A stretch of 23,161 nt of DNA, taken from an uncultured Collinsella sp. Lineage in GTDB: Bacteria > Actinomycetota > Coriobacteriia > Coriobacteriales > Coriobacteriaceae. The stretch is from contig CALJMO010000058.1 in the NCBI GenBank assembly GCA_937982065.1, positions 1 through 23,161 on the forward strand, in the 5' to 3' direction. Within the stretch, counting starts at the first letter, position 1. Each line of letters begins with the position of its first letter. A program made the position numbers and the translations under genes. The notes under the pieces were generated by a model. That model was not told the DNA's origin, made no database searches, and was given only the letters and a program-made list of their open reading frames with translations. Of this stretch, positions 13,697-21,331 are shown piece by piece.

Positions 13697-15597
13697 TTGA
13701 GTGTCGGGGCGTTTCCTTTAGCTATGACGGTGCGGCACCGGCGCTCGATGGCATCGATCTGGATATCGAGGATGGCGAGTTTTTCTGCATCCTCGGCGGA
13801 AACGGGTCGGGCAAGTCGACGTTTGCCAAGCATTTGAACGCGCTGTTGCAGCCCGATGCGGGAACGGTGTGCGTCAACGGCATGGACGCGTCCGATTCCG
13901 AGCTGGTCTACGACATTCGTTCGACCGCGGGCATGGTGTTCCAGAACCCGGATGACCAGCTGGTGGCGACGCTTGTCGAGGACGATGTTGCGTTTGGTCC
14001 CGAGAACTTAGGGGTTGAATCGGCCCAGATTGCGCAGCGCGTACGCGAGGCGCTGAAGGGCGTGGGCCTGGTGGGCTTTGAGCGCCACGAGACCCACGCT
14101 CTCTCGGGCGGACAAAAGCAGCGCGTGGCGCTTGCCGGCGTGCTCGCCATGGAACCACGCGTGCTCATTTTGGATGAGGCTTCCTCGATGCTCGATCCAC
14201 GTGGACGCAAGGGCCTCATGAAGGCTTGCCGCGCGTTGCACGATCGCGGCATGACCATCGTGATGATTACACATTTTATGGAAGAGGCCGCTGAGGCCGA
14301 TCGCGTTGCTGTCTTTCAAGCGGGCCGCGTTGCCATGCTCGGTACGCCCGAGGAGATCTTGACGCGGGCGGACGAACTCGCGCGGATGAACTTGGATATG
14401 CCGGCATCGTGCTGTCTTGGCAGGGCGCTTCGCGCGAAGGGCGTGCCCATTTGCGCACAGGTGCGCGAGGCGGATATGGTCGCCGATATAGCGCAGGCTT
14501 ATGCCGAGCGGAGTAGGACAGGCATCTCTGGGCGGCCTTTCGCATCCGATCCTCGTATTCCCGACAACGTCTCCTCTGCAATCGATGGCGCAGACGCGCT
14601 GGAGCCCGTCATCGAGATTTCGCACCTTTCGTATAGCTATTCGCTGAGCGCCCGCGAGCGTCGCCGTTGGCACAAGCGCTCGGCCGCCGAGGGTACATCG
14701 AACAAACAGGCCCTCTGGGGCAACGACCCTAGCAGCCCCTGGGCGTTGCGCAATGTGTCGCTAACGGTGCGTCGTGGCGAGTTCCTGGGCCTTGCGGGCC
14801 ATACCGGTTCGGGTAAGTCGACGCTGGTTCAGCATCTCAACGGCCTGATTCGTCCCCAGGAGGGTTCCGTTTACGCGTTGGGGCTCGACCTGGTAAACAA
14901 GAAAGATGCCGCCGCGGTTAAGGCAAAGGTCGGTGTGGTGTTTCAGTATCCAGAGCGTCAGCTGTTTGCCGAGACCGTGGCACAGGACGTGGCATTTGGT
15001 CCGCATAACCTTGGCTTGTCGCAGGCCGAGGTTGCCCGCCGCGTTGAGTCATCGCTCGCGCGCGTGGGCCTCGACCTGGCCACGGTGGGCGACAAGAGCC
15101 CCTTTGAGCTCTCGGGCGGGCAGCAGCGGCGCGTGGCGTTTGCTGGCGTGCTTGCCATGGAGCCCGAGGTCCTGGTACTCGATGAGCCCATGGCTGGGCT
15201 CGATCCGGCGGCGCGCAGTGATTTCCTGGAGCTCATCGATCGACTTCACCATGGGGGCCTGACCGTCGTCATGGTCTCACACAGTATGGATGACCTTGCC
15301 AATTGCTGCGACCGTATTGTCGTGATGAACGAGGGCGCGGTGTTTGCCGAGGGCACGCCCGCTCAGGTTTTTGCGCATGCGGATGAGCTTAAATCAATCG
15401 GCTTGGGTGTTCCCGCTGCCCAGTGCATGGCGCTGGCGCTCGCGAAGGCAGGCGTGCCACTGCGCTTCGATGGCCTCTATACGGTTGAGTCGCTGGCAGA
15501 CGAGTTGGTGGGCCTGCTAATCGGTCGCTCGGACGGTCCTTCTAACGTCGCGGACATTGCTACACCCAAGACGGTCGCGCGAGAGGAGGGCTGCTAA
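13693..15597 (+). CDS. ecfA: fused ECF transporter ATPase (EcfA1-EcfA2 in one chain)
   Basis: A 634-residue protein with two complete ABC ATPase domains, where most species have two separate EcfA proteins. Domain 1: Walker A GGNGSGKST (35-43), Q-loop VFQNPDDQLVA, signature LSGGQKQR (from 137), Walker B LILDEASSMLD (from 158). Domain 2: Walker A HTGSGKST (Lys375), VFQYPERQLFA, LSGGQQRR (from 473), Walker B LVLDEPMAGLD (Asp497, Glu498). The N half looks EcfA1-like (DEASSMLD) and the C half EcfA2-like (DEPMAGLD). A basic insert of about 30 residues interrupts the first strands of domain 2 (around 318-350). It hydrolyses ATP at the cytosolic face and moves EcfT. It overlaps ribU by 4 nt and ecfT by 1 nt. 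Confidence 0.95.
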   Translation: MIECRGVSFSYDGAAPALDGIDLDIEDGEFFCILGGNGSGKSTFAKHLNALLQPDAGTVCVNGMDASDSELVYDIRSTAGMVFQNPDDQLVATLVEDDVAFGPENLGVESAQIAQRVREALKGVGLVGFERHETHALSGGQKQRVALAGVLAMEPRVLILDEASSMLDPRGRKGLMKACRALHDRGMTIVMITHFMEEAAEADRVAVFQAGRVAMLGTPEEILTRADELARMNLDMPASCCLGRALRAKGVPICAQVREADMVADIAQAYAERSRTGISGRPFASDPRIPDNVSSAIDGADALEPVIEISHLSYSYSLSARERRRWHKRSAAEGTSNKQALWGNDPSSPWALRNVSLTVRRGEFLGLAGHTGSGKSTLVQHLNGLIRPQEGSVYALGLDLVNKKDAAAVKAKVGVVFQYPERQLFAETVAQDVAFGPHNLGLSQAEVARRVESSLARVGLDLATVGDKSPFELSGGQQRRVAFAGVLAMEPEVLVLDEPMAGLDPAARSDFLELIDRLHHGGLTVVMVSHSMDDLANCCDRIVVMNEGAVFAEGTPAQVFAHADELKSIGLGVPAAQCMALALAKAGVPLRFDGLYTVESLADELVGLLIGRSDGPSNVADIATPKTVAREEGC

Positions 15598-16397
15598 TGG
15601 AGGCGTTTTCGTTTGGCAGCTACTATCCCGGCGATAGTGCAATCCACCGCTTGGACCCGCGAACCAAGTTGCTCTTGGGCTTTGTGTTTCTGATCACGGC
15701 GCTCACGGTCAGCAGCTTCCGCGGATTGGTCCCGGTCGCAATCTTCGTTGTCCTGATCTATACCGTGTCCCGGGTGCCGGCTCGTCGCGTCCTGTCATCG
15801 ATGGCGCCGCTGCTGGCGATCGTCGCGGTGGTCGCGGTGCTCAACTTGTTTACCGACCAAAGTGGGCGCATCCTGTGGCAGCTCGGCTTTTTGCAGATAA
15901 GCGAGGGCTCGCTGCATTCCGCCGCCTTTATGGCGTGCCGCCTGACCTTGATGATGGCCGGTATGAGCGCCATTACGCTCACCACACCGACGCTCGACCT
16001 CACCGCGGGCTTTGAGCGCCTGCTCGCGCCGTTTGCGCGTGTGGGACTTCCTGCGCACGAGCTCGGCATGATCATGGGTATCGCGCTGCGCTTTATGCCG
16101 CAGTTTGCCACCGAGATGAAGCAGACGGCCGATGCGCAGGCAAGCCGCGGTGCGCGCGTGACGGGAGGTCCGCTCGGCGGCGTGCGTATGCTCGGCAGTG
16201 TGGCGATTCCGCTGTTCACGGGCGTGTTCCGTCATGCCGAGACGTTGTCTGCCGCCATGGATGCCCGCTGCTATCATGGCGAGCAGGGCCGCACACGTCT
16301 GCATGCGCTTGCATTTGGCCGCGGCGATGCGTTGGCGGCGATGGTTACGGCGTTGCTGCTCATCTGCGTCATCGTCATCAATCTTCAACTTGTTTAG
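15597..16397 (+). CDS. ecfT: EcfT, ECF transporter transmembrane subunit
   Basis: A 266-residue membrane protein, the scaffold that links the ATPases to the S component. It opens with the EcfT-type SYYPGDSAIHRLDPRTKLL and has several helices. The two cytosolic coupling motifs are visible: QASRGA (181-186, the A-R-G motif) and AAMDARCY (219-226, the second A-R-x motif). These insert in the grooves of the EcfA domains. The start ATG shares one base with the previous TAA, and GAGGAGG lies about eight bases upstream. Placed with ribU and the fused ATPase, it completes a riboflavin importer; the same module could serve other S components elsewhere in the genome, as in group II ECF systems. Confidence 0.93.
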   Translation: MEAFSFGSYYPGDSAIHRLDPRTKLLLGFVFLITALTVSSFRGLVPVAIFVVLIYTVSRVPARRVLSSMAPLLAIVAVVAVLNLFTDQSGRILWQLGFLQISEGSLHSAAFMACRLTLMMAGMSAITLTTPTLDLTAGFERLLAPFARVGLPAHELGMIMGIALRFMPQFATEMKQTADAQASRGARVTGGPLGGVRMLGSVAIPLFTGVFRHAETLSAAMDARCYHGEQGRTRLHALAFGRGDALAAMVTALLLICVIVINLQLV

Positions 16398-16426
16398 GCG
16401 CGATTCGAGCGCAGGAAAGGGGTCCT

Positions 16427-16873
16427 ATGACCGACAACGACCGCACGGCGCAGCTCGAGCGCGCCTGTTCGTATCTTAGGCGTATTCCGGCGTGGTATCT
16501 CGCCACGATCGACGTGGCGGACGGACATCAGCCGCGCGTGAGGCCGTTCTCGTTTGCCATGGTCGATGATGGCAAACTGTGGTTTTGCACCTCGCGCGAT
16601 AAGGACGTGTGGGCCGAGCTCAGCGCGAACCCCAAGTTTGAGGTTTCGGGTTGGAAACCGGGGGAGTGTTGGATTGTGCTGACCGGCGAGGCCGCGCTCG
16701 AGGACGACGCGGTCGTGAGCGACCGGGTGCGCCAAACCGGCTTTAAGCACATTGTTGGCATCGGCGAAGACCACGAGGGCGCCAGCGACGGTCGCCTTGC
16801 GTTTTTCTCGGTGCGCAATATCGTCGCCCGCTTCTGTGATATCGACGGCAGCGAGGAGCGCCTGGAGCTTTAA
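16427..16873 (+). CDS. pyridoxamine 5'-phosphate oxidase-like FMN-binding split-barrel protein
   Basis: A 148-residue protein of the PNPOx-like split-barrel clan. IPAWYLATID (20-29), PRVRPFSFA (35-43), LWFCTSRDKDVWAEL and a late FFSV strand are the typical core. Members bind FMN, F420 or haem; FMN is favoured here because the gene follows the riboflavin importer by 29 nt with no terminator between, so it is probably under the same FMN riboswitch. GAAAGGGG lies about six bases before the ATG. The sequence is too short and lacks the full PLP site of true PdxH, so it is not called pdxH. A paralogue lies at 17051. Likely a flavin-dependent reductase; the substrate is unknown. Confidence 0.85.
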   Translation: MTDNDRTAQLERACSYLRRIPAWYLATIDVADGHQPRVRPFSFAMVDDGKLWFCTSRDKDVWAELSANPKFEVSGWKPGECWIVLTGEAALEDDAVVSDRVRQTGFKHIVGIGEDHEGASDGRLAFFSVRNIVARFCDIDGSEERLEL

Positions 16874-16894
16874 CCCTCACCAACCAGTATTCCG

Positions 16895-17020
16895 GGGTAG
16901 TTAATTTGGGACGGGGCTATTTTAGCTACCCCCATATGCCAGCTGACAATTATCCTGGTCCAAATAATTCATTGGCAGTTAAGGGGTAGCTAAAATAGCC
17001 CCGTCCCAAATTAACTACCC
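16895..17020. repeat. 126-bp palindrome with perfect 38-bp arms
   Basis: The arms 16895-16932 and 16983-17020 are exact reverse complements (outer part GGGTAGTTAATTTGGGACGG). The 50-base middle has a short inner TGCCA/TGGCA pair. It lies between two paralogous split-barrel genes, 21 bases after the first stop and 30 bases before the second start. No T-run follows either arm. Confidence 0.92.
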
Positions 17021-17050
17021 ATTCCAAATTAGCGAGCGTCAGGAGGACAC

Positions 17051-17461
17051 ATGGACGGATTGAATACGGTGTTGGAGTATCTGACGTCGGTGCCGGCATG
17101 GTATTTGGCGACGAGCGTTGACGGACAGCCGCATGTGCGTCCGTTTTCGTTTGCGCAGATCCAGGACGGCAAGCTGTGGTTTGTAACGGCGCGCACAAAA
17201 GACGTGTGGCAAGAGCTGCTGCAAAATCAACGCTTTGAGGCCACGAGTTGGTGGCCGGGCCATGGCTGGCTCATCTTGCGCGGGCATGCGGGTCTGGATG
17301 ACCAGGCCGCTCCCGATATGCGCGAGGCAGGCTGGAAGCACCTGGAGCGCCTAGGCGAGCACTACGAGGGCGCAGGCGATTCCACGCTCGTCTTCTTTAG
17401 CGTGGAGGAACCCGAGGCCTTTATCTGCAACCATGACAAATGGGTGCCGGTCGAGCTCTAA
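17051..17461 (+). CDS. second PNPOx-like split-barrel protein (paralogue of the gene at 16427)
   Basis: A 136-residue protein clearly related to the gene at 16427: VPAWYLAT (14-21), HVRPFSFAQIQDGKLWFVTARTKDVWQEL (from 29) and W-x-HLERLGEHYEGAGDSTLVFFSVEE match block for block. It should share the FMN-type split-barrel fold. AGGAGG at 17041-17046 is a strong ribosome site four bases before the ATG. Tandem duplication is the simplest origin. The palindrome between the copies may separate their expression, so this gene may not be under riboswitch control. A hairpin terminator follows at 17506-17560. The substrate is unknown. Confidence 0.85.
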   Translation: MDGLNTVLEYLTSVPAWYLATSVDGQPHVRPFSFAQIQDGKLWFVTARTKDVWQELLQNQRFEATSWWPGHGWLILRGHAGLDDQAAPDMREAGWKHLERLGEHYEGAGDSTLVFFSVEEPEAFICNHDKWVPVEL

Positions 17462-17505
17462 ACGAGTCTCTCAGCAAGCTTCGACAATTTTAATTCTCGC
17501 ATGTA

Positions 17506-17565
17506 GCGGGCCCCACATTGCAACGGCACCGTAAGGCGCACGGGGCAATATGGGGCCCGCATTTA
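17506..17565 (+). terminator. terminator after the second split-barrel gene
   Basis: GCGGGCCCCACATTGC (17506-17521) pairs with GCAATATGGGGCCCGC (17545-17560) with one mismatch, and ATTTATTT follows. The 23-base loop is larger than usual. Confidence 0.65.
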
Positions 17566-17607
17566 TTTGTCAATTCCTTCGAGTGAATGTGTCGGGACTG
17601 TTTCAAT

Positions 17608-17650
17608 GCATGAATATACAAAAGATTTGCGTATATATGCATCTTTTGGT
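17608..17650 (+). promoter_or_regulatory. putative ArgR operator / arg promoter region
   Basis: Two AT-rich half-palindromic boxes lie about 85-120 bases before argC. CATGAATATACAAAAG (17609-17624) has the CATGAATA half of the Bacillus-type ARG box. TGCGTATATATGCA (17628-17641) is a near-perfect palindrome, flanked by AAAAGAT and ATCTTTT as an outer dyad. Tandem ARG boxes before argC are the usual site of ArgR repression by arginine. The match is by eye only. Confidence 0.45.
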
Positions 17651-17726
17651 GCTAAAGTTTCAACCCACTTCATAACGACGGCTGCGAGATGCGCATTGGT
17701 GCATAACTGCAGACAAGGAGTCTGAT

Positions 17727-18797
17727 ATGTCTTTAAAGGTTGGAATCGTCGGTGCGGCTGGATATGCCGGCGCCGAGCTTATTCGCCTCGTCCTCGGTCA
17801 TCCCGAGTTTGAACTTGCTGCCATTACGTCCAACGCCGATGCCGGCCAGCCGTTGTCTGCGGTGTACCCGAGCTTCACTGGCGTAAGCGACCTTGTCTTC
17901 ACGACGCATGACGCCCCCGAGCTCAAGAACTGCGACGTGGTCTTTTTGGCCGTGCCGCACACGGCTGCCATGGCACAGGTGCCCGCCCTGCTTGCCGCGG
18001 GCGTCTCCTGCATTGACCTCTCGGCCGACTATCGCCTGAGCGATCCGGCCACCTTTGAGGCCTGGTATGCCGCCGAGCACACGAGCCCCGAGCTGCTCAA
18101 GACCCGCGCTTTCGGCCTGCCCGAGCTGTTCTGCCAGGATTTGGAGACCGCTGCATCCGACCACGCCGACGGCAAGCCCGTACTGGTCGCCTGCGCCGGT
18201 TGCTATCCCACCGCAACGAGCCTTGCTGCCGCTCCTGCCGTGCGTGCGGGCTGGGTGGCCGAGAACGGTCCCGTGATTGTCGATGCCATCAGCGGTGTGA
18301 CGGGTGCCGGCAAGTCCTGCAACGCTCGTACGCATTTTTGCAGCGCCGACGAGAATTTGGAGGCCTACGGCGTGGGCAAGCATCGCCACACGCCCGAGAT
18401 TGAGCAAATCCTTGGCCTGACCGATCGCGTCGTCTTCACCCCGCATCTGGCACCGCTCAAGCGCGGCCTGCTCTCCACGGTGACGCTGCCGCTCACGCCG
18501 CAGGCCATCGACTCCCTGGCTCTTGAGGATGTCGTCGACTATTACAAGCAGTTTTACGCTGGACGCACCTTTGTGCGCGTGCTCGATGCCGGCCAGCAGC
18601 CCAAGACGGCTTCGGTCGTCGGCACCAACGCCGCCCAGATTGGCCTTGCGTTCAACAAGCGCGCGGGCGTGCTGGTGGCGACGGGCGCCATCGACAATCT
18701 GTGCAAGGGCGCTGCGGGCCAAGCGGTCCAGTGCGCCAATATCGTCTTTGGCTTTGACGAGCGACGAGGCTTGCCCACAGTGGCGTGCCCGGTGTAG
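17727..18797 (+). CDS. argC: ArgC, N-acetyl-gamma-glutamyl-phosphate reductase
   Basis: A 356-residue enzyme that reduces N-acetyl-glutamyl phosphate to the semialdehyde with NADPH, the third step to ornithine. The NADP-binding motif VGAAGYAGAEL is at 8-18. The active-site Cys159 sits in AGCYPTATS (157-165); the two residues before GCYPT are CA rather than the usual NP, a minor change. KHRHTPEIEQ and FTPHLAPLKRG, with the catalytic His region, are present. AAGGAG at 17715-17720 precedes the ATG. First gene of argCJBD. The length is a little above the usual 345. Confidence 0.96.
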   Translation: MSLKVGIVGAAGYAGAELIRLVLGHPEFELAAITSNADAGQPLSAVYPSFTGVSDLVFTTHDAPELKNCDVVFLAVPHTAAMAQVPALLAAGVSCIDLSADYRLSDPATFEAWYAAEHTSPELLKTRAFGLPELFCQDLETAASDHADGKPVLVACAGCYPTATSLAAAPAVRAGWVAENGPVIVDAISGVTGAGKSCNARTHFCSADENLEAYGVGKHRHTPEIEQILGLTDRVVFTPHLAPLKRGLLSTVTLPLTPQAIDSLALEDVVDYYKQFYAGRTFVRVLDAGQQPKTASVVGTNAAQIGLAFNKRAGVLVATGAIDNLCKGAAGQAVQCANIVFGFDERRGLPTVACPV

Positions 18798-18833
18798 CAC
18801 ATTCGATTGTTAACGATTTGGTAGTCGGGCATC

Positions 18834-18849
18834 GAGTGGGGCGCCACTC
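18834..18849 (+). other. small hairpin in the argC-argJ gap
   Basis: GAGTGG-GGCG-CCACTC is a 6-bp stem in the 134-base gap between argC and argJ. A T-run (TTTTTT at about 18900) and an exact TTGACA at 18908-18913 occur just before the argJ ribosome site, but the TTGACA is too close to the start to be its -35. A weak internal regulatory role is possible. Confidence 0.25.
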
Positions 18850-18931
18850 TTAAGCTGGTCTCATGATCACGACTGGCATGGCGCACCAACCGATGTCCGT
18901 TTTTTGTTTGACATAAGGAGTCATAAAGACG

Positions 18932-20200
18932 ATGAATACCGAGCTGTTTGATATCAAGATTCGCGCCGTCGAGGGTGGCGTTACGGCTGCGGCTGGTTTT
19001 AAAGCTGCGGGCATCCACGCTGGGTTCCGCAAGAACCCCGAGCGTCTGGATTACGCGCTCGTCGTGCCCGATAAACCCTGTCCTGGTGCCGGCGTGTTTA
19101 CCACCAATCGCTTTTGCGCGGCGCCCGTGCAGGTGAGCCGTGCCAACCTGGGCGGTGCGGACAAGGGCTACGGTATCATCGCCGGTGTTTCAATCAACTC
19201 CGGCAACGCGAACGCCGCCACGGGCGAGACCGGCCTTGCCTGCGCGCGCGAGACCTGCAACATCGCATCGCAGGTTATCGGCTGTGAGCCCCAGCAGATT
19301 CTGGTTGCCTCCACGGGTGTGATTGGCCAGATTCTGCCGATCGACACGTTTGAGACCGCCATTCCTGCTGCCTACGAGGCGCTCTCCGCCCACGGTGGCG
19401 CCGATGCCGCTCGCGCCATCATGACGACTGACACGCACTCCAAGGAGTACGCCGTGTCCTATGTCAGCGAGGCTGCGGGTCATGCGGGCAATGTCTATAC
19501 GGTAGGCGGAATGTGCAAGGGCTCGGGCATGATCATGCCCAATATGGCCACCATGATCGCAGTTATCACCACCGATGCCCCCGTCGAGCCTGCGGCACTT
19601 CATGCCCTGCTGCTCTCGACCGTCAAGCAGACCTTTAACAAGGTAACGGTCGATTCCGACACCTCGACCAACGACACCTGCATCATGCTTGCCTCCGGCG
19701 CCGCTGCCGCAGATGCCGAGCCTATCGTCGAGGGCTCCGATGCCTTTGACGAGTTGGCATTTGCCGTGCACGAGGTGTGCGAGAGCCTGGCGCGCAATAT
19801 CGCCGCCGATGGCGAGGGCGCATCCAAGCTTGTTACGGTCAACGTTACCGGCGCCGTGAACGACGAGGAGGCCGATATCGCCGCCCGTGCCGTCGCCAAC
19901 TCGCCGCTCGTTAAGACCTGCATCGCCGGCCACGACTGCAACTGGGGCCGCGTCGCCATGGCACTCGGTAAGTGCGGCGTGAAGTTTAATCAGGAAGACG
20001 TTTCCATCGACATGATGGGCATGCCTGTCTGTCGCGACGGTCTGACTGTTCCCTTTGACGAGGACGAGGCTCTACGACGTTTCGAGGCGCCCGAGATCGT
20101 GATCTCGGCCGACTTGGGCGCAGGCGACGCGGCAACGACCGTGTGGACCTGCGACCTCACGCATGAGTACATCTCCATCAACGGCGACTACCGTTCCTAG
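18932..20200 (+). CDS. argJ: ArgJ, glutamate N-acetyltransferase / ornithine acetyltransferase
   Basis: A 422-residue enzyme that moves the acetyl group from N-acetylornithine to glutamate, closing the cyclic arginine route. It self-cleaves into two chains at the Ala206-Thr207 bond in MIMPNMATMIAVITTDA; Thr207 becomes the nucleophile. SINSGNANAATG (87-98), VASTGVIGQ (125-133, oxyanion hole region) and the C-terminal HDCNWGRV are canonical. Whether it also accepts acetyl-CoA (bifunctional) cannot be read from sequence; no argA is in this window. AAGGAG at 18915-18920 lies 11 bases before the ATG. It follows argC by 134 nt. Confidence 0.96.
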   Translation: MNTELFDIKIRAVEGGVTAAAGFKAAGIHAGFRKNPERLDYALVVPDKPCPGAGVFTTNRFCAAPVQVSRANLGGADKGYGIIAGVSINSGNANAATGETGLACARETCNIASQVIGCEPQQILVASTGVIGQILPIDTFETAIPAAYEALSAHGGADAARAIMTTDTHSKEYAVSYVSEAAGHAGNVYTVGGMCKGSGMIMPNMATMIAVITTDAPVEPAALHALLLSTVKQTFNKVTVDSDTSTNDTCIMLASGAAAADAEPIVEGSDAFDELAFAVHEVCESLARNIAADGEGASKLVTVNVTGAVNDEEADIAARAVANSPLVKTCIAGHDCNWGRVAMALGKCGVKFNQEDVSIDMMGMPVCRDGLTVPFDEDEALRRFEAPEIVISADLGAGDAATTVWTCDLTHEYISINGDYRS

Positions 20201-20281
20201 ATTCCGGGCACGCTGCGCATCTTGCCGCGATTGCGGACAGCGGAGCGCGGCGCGATAACGATACGAAAGACGAGGCAGATT

Positions 20282-21262
20282 ATGAAATTCGCACGCGATT
20301 GTCGTTCGAGCGAATCCAACGAAGCAACCGCGCAGCTGCTGTTCGAAGCGCTGCCGTGGATTAAGAACCTGACCGGCAAGACGGTTGTTATCAAATATGG
20401 CGGAGCCGCCATGGTTGATGAACAGCTGCGCCGCGACGTGATGAGCGACATCGTTTTGCTCAAGATCATCGGTATGCGCCCCGTCATCGTGCATGGCGGC
20501 GGCAAGGCTATCAACGAGGCGCTGAGCCATTACGATATTCCCGTCGAGTTTAAGAACGGCCAGCGCGTGACCACGCCGGCGACTATGGATATCGTGCGCG
20601 AGGTGCTGGGCGGCAAGGTTAACCAGGAGCTGGTTGCTGCCATCAACCACCACGGCAACCTGGCCGTGGGCGTGTCGGGCAGCGATGCCGGCACGCTCAT
20701 CGCCGAGCCGCTCGACCCCGAGCTCGGTCGCGTGGGCAAAGTGACGCACGTCAACACCGATTATATCGAACGCTTACTCGATAGCGAGTACATCCCCGTC
20801 ATCGCTACCGTCGCGGCGGGGGAGGACGGCGGTTTCTTCAACATCAACGCCGATACCGCCGCCGGTGCCGTTGCCGCGGCGCTCCACGCGCATAAGGCAA
20901 TCTTTTTGACCGACGTCGATGGCCTGTACAAGGACTTTAGCGACAAGGACTCGCTTATCTCCAACCTAACGCTCGACGAGGTCAACGAAATGCTCTACGG
21001 CGGCGAGGTCGATAAGGGCATGATTCCCAAGCTGCGTGCGGCCGTCGATGCGCTTACCGGCGGCGTATTTCGTGCCCACATCATTAACGGTACCACGCCG
21101 CATTCGCTGCTCCTGGAGCTGCTGACCGATGCCGGCGTCGGCACCGTGATCCATTCCACCGAGACGGCTTACGAGTTCGATACGCATCCGCATCCGCTTT
21201 CGACGTTTGCTGCGCGTCTGACCGAAAACCTTGACGAGGTCGAGAAGCTTCAGACGGTCTAG
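20282..21262 (+). CDS. argB: ArgB, acetylglutamate kinase
   Basis: A 326-residue amino-acid kinase that phosphorylates N-acetylglutamate, the second step to ornithine. The ATP/substrate loops IKYGGAAM (37-44) and VIVHGGGKAIN (68-78) are clear, followed by GVSGSDAG and the NINADTAAGAVA region. An N-terminal helix of about 25 residues before the kinase core suggests the hexameric, arginine-inhibited type. After the usual end (GVGTVI, near 285-290) there is an extra tail of about 36 residues, which is uncommon. The ATG at 20282 is six bases after GAGG (20272-20275); the frame extends back to a TTG at 20222 without support. It follows argJ by 81 nt. Confidence 0.95.
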   Translation: MKFARDCRSSESNEATAQLLFEALPWIKNLTGKTVVIKYGGAAMVDEQLRRDVMSDIVLLKIIGMRPVIVHGGGKAINEALSHYDIPVEFKNGQRVTTPATMDIVREVLGGKVNQELVAAINHHGNLAVGVSGSDAGTLIAEPLDPELGRVGKVTHVNTDYIERLLDSEYIPVIATVAAGEDGGFFNINADTAAGAVAAALHAHKAIFLTDVDGLYKDFSDKDSLISNLTLDEVNEMLYGGEVDKGMIPKLRAAVDALTGGVFRAHIINGTTPHSLLLELLTDAGVGTVIHSTETAYEFDTHPHPLSTFAARLTENLDEVEKLQTV

Positions 21263-21331
21263 CTGACCCGCAGCCGCCCCATTCCTGCACCCATAGCCCC
21301 GCGCCGTCTGGCGCCCAACGAAAGGCATCCC

